64,000 bases of DNA, taken from NCBI GenBank assembly GCA_009667805.1, contig CM019064.1:111636328-111700327 (forward strand), written 5' to 3'. Origin of the DNA: Leptobrachium leishanense (Eukaryota; Chordata; Amphibia; Anura; Megophryidae). The first letter of the stretch is position 1; the number at the start of each line of letters is the position of its first letter. Below, piece by piece: positions 53,843 through 64,000 of the stretch. Under the pieces are notes generated by a model. That model did no database searches. It saw nothing but the letters and a program-made list of their open reading frames with translations, and was not told the DNA's origin. A program made the translations under genes and the position numbers.

Positions 53843-54784
53843 AGAGTATGCTGTGATATAGTGTACATAAGCTTAATTGAGGTATTGTAGACCAAAATGT
53901 CACTTTTATATTTTTCTCCGCTTCAACAAAGTATTCCAAGTGTACCTCCCGTTATCTAGTCTATGTGCATTATGAGGTTGACGGTTGCTGAGACTGCAGC
54001 GGAATGCTGAACGGTGAATGGAAGGTACTCGTTGCTTGTCCTATGCTTTTGTTGTATAGACCTTGACAAATAATAAATTGGAGAGAATAAATAAGCCATT
54101 ATAAATCGCAGTTACACAGTATTTAGTAGTTCTGTACAAGTCACCAGATCATTCTTCTTTATGTGGAACCTCACTGCAAACCAGCTTAGTGTCATGCTGA
54201 ATAGCAGGGAGATTTGAGGGCTTCCACTACGAGTCTATGCAGAGCAGTGATACAACAACACTGCGATGCAAAATGGTCAGTATCTCCAGATTATTTCTTT
54301 ATTCTATCTTTACTATACCCACAGACGCAAGAAGGTCTGTTTCCTACTGATATTATAGTATTCTGTATAGAATTACTATCACTACCATGCTCTGTACAAC
54401 TTCTCCCATGATGCCTCACTAACGGGTTCTCTGACTGTATGACAAGACCAATACAGAGCCTATGCTCTATGGGTCTTGCAAATGTTTTTTTTGTTATTTC
54501 TTATCTTTTGTCTAAACTTTTGGTTTGGTGCTTTGGATACGTGATTCCTTTTGTTTGTTTTTAGTTCCCTGGTATCCACTCCTTACATTTTTAGTTGTTC
54601 CCTCAAGGTGGCATGGTAATCGCTGTGATCGTGTATCATTTTTAATAATACTGTAAAATAAATGTTATGTTTTTATATCCACTCTCTCGGAAATAGAATT
54701 AGCCTTTGCAACCTCCAACAACCCATCTGCTTCAAGGTTCGCCATGTTATGCTTTCATAGATGGTATTCTGCATACCTTGGTTG
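53843..54784. other. No recognisable feature
   Basis: AT-rich, no supported element. Confidence 0.4.
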
Positions 54785-54785
54785 T

Positions 54786-54850
54786 AATTATTATTATTAT
54801 TATTATTATCATCATTTAAATAGCGCCAACAGTTTCCACAGCGCTTATGA
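54786..54850 (-). repeat. SINE tail with ATT microsatellite
   Basis: (ATT)n followed by AATAGCGCCAACAGTTTCCA and CAGCGCTTATGA. On the minus strand this is a vertebrate SINE tail ending in (AAT)n. Confidence 0.5.
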
Positions 54851-54931
54851 GTAATAAGTGGTTATTTGAGTTACTGTTGCCTTTTAATCATCTCGAACCA
54901 GTCTGCCCATTCTCCTCTGACCTCTGACTAA

Positions 54932-55355
54932 GGCTAGGGTCAGACGAACGCATTTTTCACGTTGTCCGTGAAAAAGTGCGTTCGAACGGTCGTATTTTTT
55001 TCACGGAATACGCGATAGCGGTCATACGTTGCGCCTTTTCGTCCGTGATTTTGTACGGATCATCAATAAAACACTTTTTGTGTCTGGACGTTATGTTAGC
55101 CGGACATTAGCAGCGTCTGACGTCTCCTAATCACACACACACGCCGCTATGCGGACGCAGCGCACTCTGTACGTCAGTAGTAGCGGTTTGACGTTCTAGA
55201 AAAAATGCGTTAGTTTGCCACTTGCGTTGCGCGGACGAACTTTCGTGCGGCCGTACTTCGTGTGTTCCCCGGCATTGGACGTCCTTTGCTGCTAGCACGG
55301 CCGTGATTTCGTGCGGCTAAACGCACGTTAATACTGCGTTAGTCTGACCCTAGCC
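54932..55355. mobile_element. MITE (GGCTAGGGTCAGACG family), copy D
   Basis: Ends GGCTAGGGTCAGACGAACGC / TTAGTCTGACCCTAGCC. Closely related to copy B in opposite orientation. It abuts and may truncate the Tc1 fragment. Confidence 0.85.
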
Positions 55356-55715
55356 TTAAACAAGGCATTTTCGTCCACACAACTGCCGCTCACTGGACAT
55401 TGCCTCTTTTTCAGACCATTCTCTGTAAACCCTAGAGATGGTTGTGCGTAAAAATCCCAGCAGATCAGCAGTTTTTGAAATACTCAGACCAGCCCGTCTG
55501 GCACCAACAACCATGCCATGTTCAAAGTCCCTTAAATCCCCATTGTTCCCCTTTCTGATGCTCGGTTTGAATTTCAGCAAGTTGTCTTCACTACGTCTAG
55601 ATGCCTAAATGCATTGAGTAGATGCCATGTGATTGGCTGATTAGCAATTTGTGTTAACAGGCAATTGAACAGGTGTTCCTAATAAAGTGGTTGGTGAGTG
55701 TGTGTGTATATATAT
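55356..55715 (-). pseudogene. Tc1/mariner transposon fragment (transposase N-terminus)
   Basis: The minus strand encodes about 70 codons with LSISKTADLLGF and TTISRVYREWSE, the helix-turn-helix DNA-binding domain of Tc1-type transposases. To the right, TTCCTAATAAAGTGGTTGG is a typical Tc1 terminal segment. The catalytic domain and the other end are absent, cut off at MITE copy D. Confidence 0.8.
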
Positions 55716-55808
55716 ATATATATATATTAGTATTCGAAACCTCCAAGAGCCCCGTGCTCTATAGTAAAGCAGCCTTTACCTGCTCCGGTGCAGCCAATAT
55801 ATTGTAGA

Positions 55809-56095
55809 TACAAAACTCCAAAGGAAAAGGCGCACACTGGTAAATGGTTGTAATGGTGTATTGTCCCATGGTTACGTTGTTGGTCAGAAGTGTTTTACTT
55901 TGATGGTCTCCACCGGTGCAAGTCTGTTTGTAATTATTGTGTTCTTATTTATATGCTTTGCTGTCTTCTCACTTATGTCTTGATAAAAGTCCACAAGTGG
56001 ACTGAAACGTTGACTTGTTTTTTCTTCACCTAAAATGTAATAAAAAAACTTTTTTTTTTTAAGCAAGCCTCCAGTGTGCGCCTTTTCCTTTGGAG
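55809..56095. repeat. Inverted repeat, foldback element
   Basis: CTCCAAAGGAAAAGGCGCAC and its inverse GTGCGCCTTTTCCTTTGGAG enclose ~240 bp containing AGTCCACAAGTGGACTGAAA. Termini beyond the arms are (TA)n. Confidence 0.6.
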
Positions 56096-56172
56096 ATATA
56101 TATATTGGGCAAATACTGTCAGTGACATCTGCCCAACTATTTCAGGGCAAATAAAAGGAGGCTCTATTTTAA

Positions 56173-56766
56173 CCCCATAAGAACCAATGATGTACCAGGT
56201 ACATCCTACGAAAATGGTCACTTAACGACCAAGGATCTACCGGGTACAGCATGGCTTTAGGGGGCTCTTCCTCCCTATACTCACTTCTCTGGCCAGGGTC
56301 CCACAGTGGTCTGACTTCCTTGAAGCCAGACCACCACTTTTTGGACTCCGCCCCTCGCACTGACATCATTGCTAGGCTTCAGACGCCCCCCCGACAAAAC
56401 CACGAGAATGCCTGAAAGGGAAGGGGGTTCCTTGGAGGAGATCAAGATTTAAGAAAGGCATTGCTGGATAGGTCACACTGTGGCGGTAATAGATTTTGGG
56501 GGTCAAAGTTCAAAAAAGTGCTGTTGTTTTGTTTTTAAAAAATCATCATATTTCATACTTTTTTTATAGTAATTTCTACGATATGATGAAAATAATGGTA
56601 TCTTTAGAAAGTACATTTAATGGTGTGAAAAGTTGTATATGATATGTGTGGGTTCCATAAACGAATAAGAGGTAAATTAAAGCTAAACACAAACAGCGTA
56701 GAAATGTAAAACCAGCAGTAGGTACTTTTGGGCAGACAATGGTAAAATCGCCTGGTCACTATGGGG
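56173..56766. mobile_element. TTAA-flanked MITE (piggyBac-like)
   Basis: TTAA flanks at 56169-56172 and 56767-56770, with ends CCCCATAAGAACCA / TGGTCACTATGGGG. Sub-terminal short palindromes are present (TGTACCAGGTACA). No transposase. Confidence 0.65.
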
Positions 56767-57106
56767 TTAATAGAGTGTCCCTTAAATGTATATCAGTAAG
56801 TCATTACATGGTTGATTTGTGTATTGTATACATTGAGAGTAACACCTACACCATAGATGATGATTTTTCTTCCATTTTACAGCTGAATATGAGACAGATC
56901 TTATAACCTCTGTACATCTGATGAAGAAAAATTTGCTCCACTGTAATGTTCAGAATTAGGTGTTCATTGAGCGTATTGAATTGTCGAGAATGTATATGCT
57001 ATCAAACCCAGGATAATAATAATACCTATCCTTTAATGTTTGGTAATTAAGAAATGGTCCCGTCTATAGGTATACATGGTGTTTAGTAAATAATCTCATG
57101 TGCATT

Positions 57107-57440
57107 TAACCCCTTCACTACCATGGTTGAGTATACTCGATCTCCAAATGCTCCTGCAGGTGCCTGTCATCAAGTAAATTTTATATTGTCATATTCTGAG
57201 CAATGCAAAATATTTTTTTATTGCAAACAAAATTTGTTTGCAAATGAGCTGAAGAACATGCCCCAAATTTTCAGCACCTGAGACATGCATGTCGAGGTGC
57301 TGAAACTGTATGAGCAGGTTGGAGGTCTGTCTTTCTTTCACAGAAACATAGAGATCCGGCTGTATTATTTTGTATTTAGTGATAATATGTGGCCAGCAGG
57401 GGGAGCCTTCCACCTGTCTCATAAGCTTATTGTCTCTAAA
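57107..57440. repeat. Dispersed repeat, copy 3
   Basis: TTAACCCCTTCACTACCATG, GAGTATACTCGATC and GGCCAGCAGGGGGAG follow the order of the copies at 12905 and 41440. Confidence 0.45.
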
Positions 57441-58165
57441 ATGTATGTGTGAAGGGTACATACATATTTTTTTTACACTGTCTTTCAAGTGGATTTCCAT
57501 AAATCTACCAGGTCTTGGCAATGGTTTTATGGCAAACCAATTGGCATTGAAGCAGTCAAGCAAGGTGTAAGTTATGTGAGAATTAAATTGAAGAATGTGC
57601 TAATTAAAACTTATATTTGAACCCTCACTATTTATAAATCCTCGTGAAATTATAACAGAATTGTATAATGTGTCATCATGCTATTAGCACAATCATGTTG
57701 CTCAGCTTGTATGAGGTGATAACAGAATTTATTTTTAACTGCAGGTTAACAGAATTTATGCAAAATAACATTATGAGTTAGGATGACACTGAATGTGCAA
57801 TTAATCTCTGGAATCATTACAGAGTATTTCTGCAAACAAATACAAATTGACATTTACTTCAGGAAACCCTTTTCCATAACCCTAACACTAATGATCACTA
57901 TGGGTACCAAGCACATTTTTAGCAAGGAGATAGGGCACGGTAAACACAGTAGGATTGGGATATTAGAAAATTGTAAAATAATACTTTCATTAACTCCCTC
58001 CAACTGATGACGGAAATATTCCACAATGATTTTTAAAATACTTAAATGACCAATGAGGAAATAGTTCCATCATGCAGGAAAGTGAGCACTGGTCCGTGGG
58101 GGACCAGTGATCACAGGGTTATTGCTGTCACTGAGTCCCTCGAGGACCAATGCAGATAAGCTACA
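57441..58165. other. No recognisable feature
   Basis: AT-rich, no supported gene. Confidence 0.4.
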
Positions 58166-58170
58166 GCATA

Positions 58171-61145
58171 TTAGGAATATGCATTTCGTTTCGTACCAAA
58201 TCGATTTTCGGACAAAATTTATCATTTTTGTGCTTCCGAGGGCATCCCTAATCTGAAATGTCGACCACACGAAATTTCGGATCGATTGGAAATTTTGAGT
58301 CATTTGATTAAATAATTCGGATGATTCGAAATTTCGGGTCGATTCGGTAATTCGGGTAATTTTGGTGTTTGGATCATTTCGGTGATTCGGATCATTTTGG
58401 GTCATTCGGTTCAGTTGGTTTTACGTTTTATGTTGCAGTAATACTTATTTGGTTTTTTTATTGCTTATTTAAAAATGGGAAGTAGATTTACTACCAATAG
58501 AATGAAAGTTCCTTTACTTATTTATTCTTTTAAGATTTTTTTAAGCATTTTTTGGGTGAAATTTTAGGTTTCTTAACTTATTTTGAAGACCCATAGGTTT
58601 CAATGCAGCATAGGATTCCGCACACTGCCGGGCAGCACCTCTACAGTATAATAATGCAGCATATGAATCCTCACACTGCCAGGCAGCACCACTACAGTAT
58701 AATAATGCAGCATATGGATCTGCACACTGCCGGGCAGCACCTCTACAGTATAATAAATAATGCAACATATGATTCCGCACACTGCCGGGCAGCACCTCTA
58801 CAGTATAATAAATAATGCAGCATATGATTCTGCACACTGCCAGGCAGCACCTCTACAGTATAATAATGCAGCATATGATTCCGCACACTGCCGGGCAGCA
58901 CCTCTACAGTATAATAAATAATGCAACATATGATTCCGCACACTGCCGGGCAGCACCTCTACAGTATAATAAATAATGCAGCATATGATTCTGCACACTG
59001 CCGGGCAGCACCTCTACAGTATAATAATGCAGCATATGATTCCGCACACTGCCGGGCAGCACCTCTACAGTATAATAATGCAGCATATGAATCCTCACAC
59101 TGCCGGGCAGCACCTTTACAGTATAATTAATGCAGCAAGTGAATCCTTACACTGCCGGGCAGCACCTCTGCAGTATAATTAAAGCAGCATATGATTCCTC
59201 ACACTGCCGGGCAGCACCTTTACAGTATAATTAATGCAGCATATGAATCCTCACACTGCCGGGCAGCAACTTTATAGTATAATTAATGCAGCATATAAAT
59301 CCTCACACTGCCGGGCAGCACCTCTACAGTATAATTAATGCAGCATATGAATCCTCACACTGCCGGGCAGCACGTTTACAGTATAATATAAATGCAGCAT
59401 ATGAATCCTCACACTGCCGGGCAGCACCTTTACAGTATAATTAATGGCAGCATATGAATCCTCACACTGCCGCAGCACCTCTACAGTATAATTAATGCAG
59501 CATATGAATCCTCACACTGCCGGCAGCACCTCTACATAATTAATGCAGATAGCAGCATATGAATCCTCACACTGCCGGGCAGCACCTCTACATAATAATG
59601 CAGCATATGATTCCGCACACTGCCGGGCAGCACCTCTACGTATAATAATGCAGCATATGGATCGCACACCGGGCAGCATCTCTTACAGTATAATAAATAA
59701 TGCAAATATGATTCCGCACCACTGCCGGCAGCACCTCTACAGTATAATAATGCAGCATATGAATCCTCACACTGCCGGGCAGCACCTTTACAGTATAATT
59801 AATGCAGCAAGTGAATCCTACACTGCCGGGCAGCAACTTACAGTAATAATGCAGCATATGAATCCTCACACTGCCGGGCAGCAACTTTATAGTATAATTA
59901 ATGCAGCATATAAATCCTCACACTGCCGGCAGCACCTCTACAGTATAATTATGCAGCATATGAATCCTCACACTGCCGGGCAGCACGTTTACAGTATAAT
60001 TAATGCAGCATATGAATCCTCACACTGCCGGGCAGCACCTTTACAGTATATTAATGCAGCATATGAATCCTCACACTGCCGGGCAGCACCTCTACAGTAT
60101 AATTAATGCAGCATATGAATCCTCACACTGCCGCAGCACCTCTACAGTATAATTAATGCAGCATATGAATCCTCACACTGCCGGGCAGCACCTCTACAGT
60201 ATAATTAATGCAGCATATGAATCCTCACACTGCCGGGCAGACCTCTACAGTTAATAATGCAGCATATGATTCCGCACACTGCCGGCAGCACCTCTATAGT
60301 ATAATAATGCAGCATATGGATCTGCACACTGCCGGGCAGCACCTCTACAGTATAATAAATAATGCAACATATGATTCCGCACACTGCCGGGCAGCACCTC
60401 TACAGTATAATAAATAATGCAGCATATGATTCTGCACACTGCCGGGCAGCACCTCTGCAGTATAAGTAAAGCAGCATATGATTCCTCACACTGCCGGGCA
60501 GCACCTTTACAGTATAATTAATGCAGCATATGAATCCTCACACTGCCGGGCAGCACCTTTACAGTATAATTAATGCAGCATATGAATCCTCACACTGCTG
60601 GGCAGCACCTCTACAGTATAATAATGCAGCATATGAATCCTCACACTGCTGGGCAGCACCTTTACAGTATAATTAATACAGCATATGAATCTGAATGCTG
60701 CCAGGCAGCACCTTTACAGTATAATTAATGCAGCATATGAATCCTCACACTGCTGGGCAGCACCTTTACAGTATAATTAATACAGCATATGAATCTGAAT
60801 GCTGCCAGGCAGCACCTTTACAGTATAATTAATGCAGCATATGAATCCTCACACTGCCGGGCAGCACCTTTACAGTATAATTAATGCAGCATATGAATTC
60901 TCACACTGCCGGGCAGAACCTTTACAGTATAATTAATGCAGCATATGAATCCTCACACTGCCGGGCAGCACCTCTACAGTATAATAATGCAACATATGAA
61001 TCCTCACACTGCCGGGCAGCACCTCTACAATATAATTAATGCAGCAAATGAATCCTCACACAATGACCCGAAACGAGCCGAAACAAAAATTTTAAAAACC
61101 CGAACGAGTCGAAAAGAAACAAAACGAAAAAAAAAAGCGTGCACA
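58171..61145. mobile_element. MITE-like unit expanded by a satellite
   Basis: TTCGGTGATTCGG / GGGTCATTCGG-type text at 58300-58420 is inverted at 61060-61145 (AATGACCCGAAACGAGCCGA), with ATATGCAT and GTGCACAT near the edges. This resembles the TAGACATGTGCA hAT-type MITEs at 42177 and 63415. No flanking duplication could be confirmed. Confidence 0.45.
58600..61057. repeat. Satellite array, 51-56 bp unit, about 45 copies
   Basis: The unit contains GCAGCATATGAATCCTCACA, then CTGCCGGGCAGCACC (with the palindrome CTGCCGGGCAG), then TCTACAGTATAAT and a short AT spacer of variable length. Variants (ATTCC/ATTCT/AATCC; CTCTAC/CTTTAC) alternate in blocks. The ORFs across it are repetitive products of the array, not genes. 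Confidence 0.95.
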
Positions 61146-61279
61146 TCACTGCCACAGCCAATCACATTGCTGACAAAGCAACTGAACTGGCTGTCACCTC
61201 ATCACACAGGGTTGAGGAGCTGAGCAATGGATCAGTGTGCTACATAGTGTAGAGGAGAACACAATGTTACCTCAGAACA

Positions 61280-61420
61280 CTAAGGGCAATATTCCAAAGT
61301 AGTTGTAAACTTAACCAGAGCTGTTGTAAATATAACCTCTCCATAGACTATAATGGATCTGGTAGGTTTACAACAACTCTGGTTAAGTTTTCAACAACCT
61401 TGGTATAGAGCCCAAAGAGG
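61280..61420. repeat. Palindromic repeat
   Basis: AACTTAACCAGAGCTGTTGT and ACAACAACTCTGGTTAAGTT pair around a short loop. A related palindrome lies at 42970-43075. Confidence 0.65.
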
Positions 61421-61465
61421 GTAATTCACAAAGCACCGAAATTTAATTCAGCCCATTTCGGCTTA

Positions 61466-61828
61466 GGCTGGGGTCAGATGAACGCAGTGCGCACACATGA
61501 AGTACGACCGCACGAAAGTTCGGCCGCGCAACGCAAGCAGCAAACGAACGCATTTTCGCAAGAACGTCGAACTGCTAGTACTGACGTAGAGAGTGCGCTG
61601 CGTCCGCATAGCAGCGTGTGTGCGTGATTTAGGAGACGTCAGACGCTGCTCATGCCGGCCTACATAACGTCCAGACACCCAAAGTTTCCTGGTTTGGATC
61701 CGTATGAAATCACGGCCGAAATTGCGCATCGTATGACCGCTATCGCGTATTCCGTGAAAAAGTACGTCCATGCGTTCGGACGCACTTTTTACGGACGATG
61801 CGAAAAATGCGGTCGTCTGACCCTAGCC
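61466..61828. mobile_element. MITE (GGCTAGGGTCAGACG family), copy E
   Basis: Ends GGCTGGGGTCAGATGAACGC / GGTCGTCTGACCCTAGCC, flanked by TTA (61463-61465, 61829-61831). Confidence 0.8.
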
Positions 61829-61909
61829 TTACTTTGGCAATTCCATTTCGTCGATAATTCGGTGCATTCACTATTTATCAAATGTTCACCATATTTTGCC
61901 GAAAATAAA

Positions 61910-62356
61910 GGCTGCTGTCAGACGAGCGTAGTGTTCACGTCCGTGATTGCGCCTAAAAATACGTCCGTGATAGCATGAAAGAAAGTCCATTGGAGCCTGT
62001 TACACAAAGTACGTCCGCACTGAACTGCGGACGCACAACGGCCGCGGGAAACGGACGCAAGGCAGGCAAGAACGTACAACCCCAAGAACGGCCGCACAAA
62101 GTGCGCTGCGTCCGCAACGTCTGCATAGCTTTGTGTGTGAGTGATGGAACGTGGTCAGACGGACTGCATTTATACGTCCAGCATTTTTCACGGACAAAAT
62201 GGTTTTGCTTTTTAATTTATTTTCCCTCCTACATCCGTCAAAATATACGTCAGTGAATAAACGGACTGTGTGGCCACTACTGTGTCTTCCGTACTGACGT
62301 ACGTCTGTGTGCACGGATGTACAGTCCGTAGAAATCACGCTCGTCTGACCCTAGCC
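61910..62356. mobile_element. MITE (GGCTAGGGTCAGACG family), copy F
   Basis: Ends GGCTGCTGTCAGACGAGCG / CGCTCGTCTGACCCTAGCC. Interior as in copy A (TTTGTGTGTGAGTGATGGA). Inserted in an older ATTCGGTG-rich repeat. Confidence 0.8.
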
Positions 62357-63410
62357 TTAGTCGCTGAAGCAGTTATCTGGTGAAACGTTGGTGAAATACT
62401 CTAATAAGCGTTGAATTGGTCCCAGTGAATTCCACCTACTGAAAAAAATAAAAAGTCTTCTATTCTCCTAATTTGAGGTTAAATCAATAAAACTGTAGTA
62501 AAATGTATCTAAATAGTAAAACAAAATCCTTTATAAAATAACAAAAAGGTCTGTTCAAAAAAAATTAAATATGACTTTTAAATATACAAAAAAGTCTTAA
62601 AAAATAACAAAGGTTTTTCTAAAACCTAAAAATAATATCTGGTCTTTAAATTTTTTATAAAAGATATTACATTTATTACATTGAAACCTATTAGATTCGC
62701 CTGTTTATACCTGTAGAATTAAAATCACCGAACATTTCAATGCAATTTTGTTGCAATTCGTCATTCTGTTACTAGACGAATGATGGGACAATTTCGAAGA
62801 CCACCGAATTGCGGTGGAATGCAACATATTTCGCTGTCAACTCACCTGTATTCACTGAAAATACAGCTTTGTGAATACATGAATTGCCCAAAAATTGTGC
62901 ATACAGTTAAATTCATCGTTCGGTGCAATTCGGTGGCAAAATTCAGAACCTAGTAAATAACCACCTAAGTATCAAAAAAATCAACTCCTTCAGTGCCTTC
63001 TGATCACTTACATCATTTAATTGGTTGGGTCAGGTGATACGTACATCATTTAATTGGTTGGGGCAGGTGTTAGTGGGAGATTGTGTAGTTAAGTGTTAAG
63101 TTAGATAAGGACTTAAAAAAATAAAAAAAGTTTTTTGTAAAAAATTACATAAAAAATGTCAAAATACCCTGTAAATACCCTGTGATGTCTACTATATATA
63201 CAGTATATAAATATATATGTCTGTGGTCATTTTACTTTCTGTGATGGCTATGCAAGTCAGAAGACAAGAATGTTACATGCTACTAATTTTTCCACACTAA
63301 AAAAGACCCTTTAATGCGAAAGTACAATTAAGATTCCAGCCGTACTGCTGTAACAGCAACTAGAGCCAAAATATATTTTCGCCAAAATATTTTTTTGACA
63401 GTAATACCAG
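62357..63410. other. AT-rich sequence, old repeat remnants
   Basis: ATTCGGTG-type text (62700-62945) mirrors 61840-61900, suggesting an older MITE split by copy F. ATCATTTAATTGGTTGG is duplicated at 63013 and 63047. No genes. Confidence 0.4.
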
Positions 63411-63414
63411 CAGC

Positions 63415-63917
63415 TAGACATGTGCATGTCAAAAATTTTCATTTTGTTTTGTTACGTTTCCATTCGTTAAGTGACATTTTTCGTTATGTCCGGATTTCCG
63501 TTTGGTTTTTCGGGTCATTCGTTATTTTCGGATCATATGTTACTTTGTATCATTAGCTTTCGTTTGAAATGTCTCATTCGTAATTTCGTATTTATTAGTA
63601 TTTTCGTGTCATTTGTATATGTCTTTGTATTTTTATATATGTTATATGAAAACATATTATATGGATTCAGGATTCACTCATTATTTAATTTTCATTTGTT
63701 ATTTTGTGTTCTTTCGTTGTACGGTATTATTGCACATTAAATTTTTATTTATTTTATTTATTTAAATTTTACTTAATCATATGTATTGTGTCCTTTTAGA
63801 TTGGGGATTTACGAACAAACTAAATTTATTAATTGCTGCACGACGCACTGCACACAAACTTTCCAGTCAGTGCGGCCAATCAGAGAGCTTGACCAATACT
63901 ACTATCGGTTACTCTCT
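63415..63917. mobile_element. Probable hAT-type MITE, right end not defined
   Basis: The start TAGACATGTGCATG matches the end of the hAT MITE at 42177. The interior is rich in TTTCGTT/ATTCGT. A matching right end was not found in the window. Confidence 0.45.
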
Positions 63918-64000
63918 AACAGGGTTATTTAGAGAACGATTCAGGGAAAACCTGGAGAATGGCAGGAGAAGTGAAAACTCTTGGTCAAAATAGGCGATTT
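63918..64000. mobile_element. MITE start, cut by the window end
   Basis: CAGGGTTATTTAGAGAACGA and the AAAACCTGGAGAATGGCAGG that follows match the start of the short MITEs at 52074 and 52243. Confidence 0.55.

Noticed and set aside
58600..61057. CRISPR array
   Set aside because: The units are contiguous with no unique spacers, and the context is eukaryotic.
58603..61223. Many overlapping ORFs with ILYHSAHCRAAP-type repeats on both strands
   Set aside because: They are translations of the satellite units; unit length variation alone explains the open frames.

Overview
The window is repeat-dominated vertebrate DNA and most probably comes from a frog or other amphibian. The support is a CR1-type LINE ending in ACATAGTT repeats, a 2A-bearing L2/CR1-group LINE that shares its 3' tail with a tRNA-derived SINE, and many palindromic hAT-, Harbinger- and TTAA-type MITEs. 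I see no confident host gene. Two short possible host exons (18050-18300 minus; 44907-44982 plus) are listed at low confidence.

Layout. 1-1157: the end of a MITE carrying a later insertion. 1158-11163: a nearly complete endogenous retrovirus with 675-bp LTRs, a tRNA-Pro-like primer site, gag, pro, pol and env, and a GAAC target duplication. Its pol is unusual: between RNase H and integrase lies a ~210-residue segment that I recognise as the conserved domain of the opioid growth factor receptor (OGFr) family. The copy is dead (frameshifts, in-frame stops, integrase Glu replaced by Lys). 11168-18480: MITEs, two related solo-LTR-like elements and SINEs. 18480-22657: a long LINE with one 1070-codon ORF (2A-like motif, endonuclease, reverse transcriptase). 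23450-25752: MITEs, including one built from about ten successive hairpins. 25757-28750: a second, decayed copy of the same LINE on the minus strand, split by a CR1 LINE. 29180-44340: SINEs, MITEs and degenerate telomere-like repeats. 44992-51505: a young Ty3/gypsy-type element on the minus strand whose pol order is integrase, then RT, then RNase H (the Gmr1-like arrangement), with a GTGAC target duplication, inserted just after a consensus splice-donor sequence. 52070-58160: small MITEs, a SINE and a Tc1/mariner fragment. 58600-61057: a 51-56 bp satellite array inside a MITE-like unit. 61460-64000: more MITEs.

How the parts relate. The coding elements are independent selfish elements. The links between them are: (i) the SINE and the 2A-LINE share a 3' tail, which suggests that the LINE machinery mobilises the SINE; (ii) the same ~70-bp tail sits at the 3' end of the retroviral env and supplies its last codons; (iii) nested insertions give a relative order of events (CR1 into LINE, SINE into solo LTR, hAT MITE into an older repeat). 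The most notable observation is the OGFr-like domain carried inside a retroviral pol.
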